Shown one piece after another: positions 6,801-7,389 of a stretch of 7,389 nucleotides of DNA. Position 1 is the stretch's first letter. The number at the start of each line of letters is the position of its first letter. The position numbers and the translations under genes were made by a program. Source of the stretch: Gammaproteobacteria bacterium (lineage in GTDB: Bacteria > Pseudomonadota > Gammaproteobacteria > Eutrophobiales > Eutrophobiaceae); contig SMWN01000076.1 of the NCBI GenBank assembly GCA_004356415.1, forward strand, positions 1 to 7,389, written 5' to 3'. The notes under the pieces were generated by a model. The model was not told where the DNA came from, searched no databases, and saw nothing but the letters and a program-made list of their open reading frames with translations.

Positions 6801-7389
6801 CAAAGGAGAACTGCAAATTGGCAAATTGGTTTACTCTAACCTTCGCCTGAAAAACATCAAGCTAGGCATCAATGCCAAGGATGGGCTGATTACATTGGAT
6901 CCAATCGCGGCAAATTTATATCAGGGCAAATACCAGGGTACCATTACGCTTGATGCCAGGGGCAAGCTACCACAACTCAAACTGGAGACCCAATTAAGTG
7001 GTGTGCAGATTGAGCCTCTGCTTAAAGATTACACCCAATCACCGGAAAGCCAGCTAGCAGGCGTTGCCAATATCACCGCGAAAGTATCCTCGAAAGGGGC
7101 TAATGCAATTCAACTCAAACTCGGACTGAATGGACAAGCCAAGCTTGTTGTAACAGAAGGTATTTTGCGTGGCATCGATATCAGAAAAACCCTGGAGCAG
7201 GCAGAGGTGTTACTTGAGAGTAAGCGACTGGGAACAGTAAAGCAGGGCGGTGAGACCAGGTTCGAGCAATTAACCGGTACATTGAATATCAAGAATGGTG
7301 TGGTTAAAAACAATGATCTGCTAATAACGGCACCTGGTTTCAAGGTTAATGGGGGTGTCAACAAAAAAGACACACTTGGAAATCTACGC
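3847..7389 (+). CDS. AsmA-family envelope protein with duplicated middle (3' end missing)
   Basis: One frame stays open from ATG 3847 to the window end, giving 1181 codons with no stop. Residues 5-32 form an uncleaved N-terminal membrane anchor. The typical AsmA N-domain follows: FFDPNDHKDRIIAKVEEETG, LEGDIKLSYYPWLGIEVSGV, LGNAKGFGDAPF and GVSNWDDL (to about residue 136). Residues 239-798 are two gap-free 280-residue repeats, and a partial third starts at 799. A Pro/Ala/Lys linker (about 944-978) precedes the AsmA C-domain (LNGKGELQIGKLVYSNLRLKNI, then TEGILRGIDIRKTLEQAEV and LTGTLNIKNGVV). The last part of that domain lies beyond 7389. Such proteins sit in the inner membrane with a large periplasmic beta-rich body; relatives (YhdP, TamB, YdbH) are implicated in phospholipid transfer to the outer membrane. 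E. coli AsmA has 617 residues, so this one is much longer, essentially through the duplication. It is probably co-transcribed with argH (47-bp gap). The family is firm; the exact role is unknown. Confidence 0.93.
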   Translation, partial: MGKFIKLLLSITVLIGLLLGVVVLGAVLFFDPNDHKDRIIAKVEEETGRQLKLEGDIKLSYYPWLGIEVSGVTLGNAKGFGDAPFFHADAIALRIKTMPLLKKQYELDTLRLHGVEVNLAKNKEGVSNWDDLVGEKDADAGKQEPIQLAAVILGGVDIKDTRFTWVDQTSGQTFRISDLNMSTGDLIFGEPIDIKMNLKAESSQPAIKADLQMQGTATYDLDAETYAFHPLKVTAKLTGKNIPGGKADLNFNTGVAFNLKEDTASVNDLTLGVLGMLVKAQLNVSKLKSGKPTAEGELSIVGEDLARLFKVAGIEPLASQLSKLKDRSFDIQTRLHADLEKGYIAISDLKAKLIGASITGQVEASKVESDKPAMKGQLKASGPDLPTLLQIAGQFEGGEEPKLKIYGERLSKVSNKSFDVDVEFDADLASGNIQVPALSMKALGISVNGRLQANDINSKKGTIEGKLSIHGEKLSSVLAAFEQDALARTLRNVSIEVGVNGTRSDIKLSPLVAQAIFSGKQIPNSPVKVTLSADTRMNLDKQTLVVNKLALTGLGLDVKGDLNISKFMSETPSINGKLDAKGKDLSLIFKVIGNDALAKQISKLKNKSFSLKTGFDADMTTGRLNINSLDARMLDATVKGQFAAENIQTSKPAVSGELTASGPDLPTLLQIAGQFEGGDDPKLATYGKRLSKAPNKAFDMSAKFNVDMKKGNIDLPAFSAKTLGLTMNGKVIARDLNSKNGHIDGKLSLNGENLSAVLAAFDQGALGSVLKKISVDIGIKGNSNDITVSPLNLKVTVAGKDIPNSPVDLTLVANAKMNLDKQTLSVSNLRLNGLGLDVKANIEAQQIKDKPTYSGDLAVTEFNLRKFMRQMKQDPPKTADKKVLRKVALQTKFSGTTSSLSLKDLSLLLDDTRMKGNISVKHFNQPTIDFAIDIDNINADRYLPPPAKVKAGKTAKQKTVDKAASAAPEVVPTDLPVETLRKLNGKGELQIGKLVYSNLRLKNIKLGINAKDGLITLDPIAANLYQGKYQGTITLDARGKLPQLKLETQLSGVQIEPLLKDYTQSPESQLAGVANITAKVSSKGANAIQLKLGLNGQAKLVVTEGILRGIDIRKTLEQAEVLLESKRLGTVKQGGETRFEQLTGTLNIKNGVVKNNDLLITAPGFKVNGGVNKKDTLGNLR
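4561..5400 (+). repeat. AsmA internal repeat, unit 1
   Basis: This 280-codon unit begins GKNIP (residue 239). It aligns without gaps to the next 840 bases. Anchor motifs are GEDLARLFKVAG, SGPDLPTLLQIAGQFEGG and GEKLSSVLAAFEQDAL. Its first part (to about 4800) is the most diverged, while 4960-5400 is very close to unit 2. Where the unit begins is arbitrary; the period is what the sequence shows. Confidence 0.9.
5401..6240 (+). repeat. AsmA internal repeat, unit 2
   Basis: This 280-codon unit begins GKQIPNSPV (residue 519). The same anchors recur at the same spacing as in unit 1: GKDLSLIFKVIG, SGPDLPTLLQIAGQFEGG and GENLSAVLAAFDQGAL. Its first part resembles unit 3 (IPNSPV, MNLDKQTL, GLGLDVK) more than unit 1. 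Confidence 0.9.
6241..6369 (+). repeat. AsmA internal repeat, partial unit 3
   Basis: Starting GKDIPNSPVDLTL (residue 799), about 43 codons align to the start of unit 2, through MNLDKQTL and GLGLDVK. Similarity then fades as the sequence passes into the non-repeated region before the linker. It marks the far edge of the tandem duplication. Confidence 0.8.

Overview
The window reads as chromosomal DNA of a Gram-negative proteobacterium, most likely a gammaproteobacterium (a betaproteobacterium is not excluded). The reasons are an AlgZ/AlgR-type (FimS/AlgR) two-component pair transcribed divergently from argH, as in Pseudomonas, and an AsmA-family envelope protein. GC content looks moderate by eye. 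No phage, plasmid, CRISPR, tRNA or rRNA signal was seen.

Layout. Positions 1-146 hold the 3' end of an unrecognised plus-strand gene that converges on the two-component operon. Positions 155-1931 (minus strand) hold algZ-like and algR-like genes that overlap by 20 bp. Positions 1932-2347 are the divergent promoter region, and most of it is one palindromic element (1988-2251) with perfect 26-bp terminal inverted repeats, nested inverted repeats and TA at both edges, which looks like a MITE. Positions 2348-3799 encode argininosuccinate lyase (ArgH) with an unusual Lys/Pro-rich N-terminal extension made of 15-nt tandem repeats. Positions 3847-7389 are one uninterrupted frame of at least 1181 codons for an AsmA-family protein that runs off the window.

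How the genes relate. AlgZ would be a four-helix membrane sensor kinase that phosphorylates AlgR, a response regulator with a LytTR DNA-binding domain; the output genes are not visible here. ArgH performs the last step of arginine synthesis. The AsmA-like gene follows argH by 47 bp with a good ribosome binding site and no terminator between them, so the two are probably co-transcribed, although no functional link is obvious.

The most notable feature is inside the AsmA-like gene. Its middle section is a gap-free tandem duplication with a period of exactly 840 nt (280 residues): two full units and the start of a third. The duplication lengthens an otherwise ordinary AsmA protein and may extend a lipid-conducting beta-groove. 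The other points of interest are the MITE-like element between the divergent promoters and the repetitive basic N-terminus of ArgH. I found no clear evidence of a wholly new multi-gene system.
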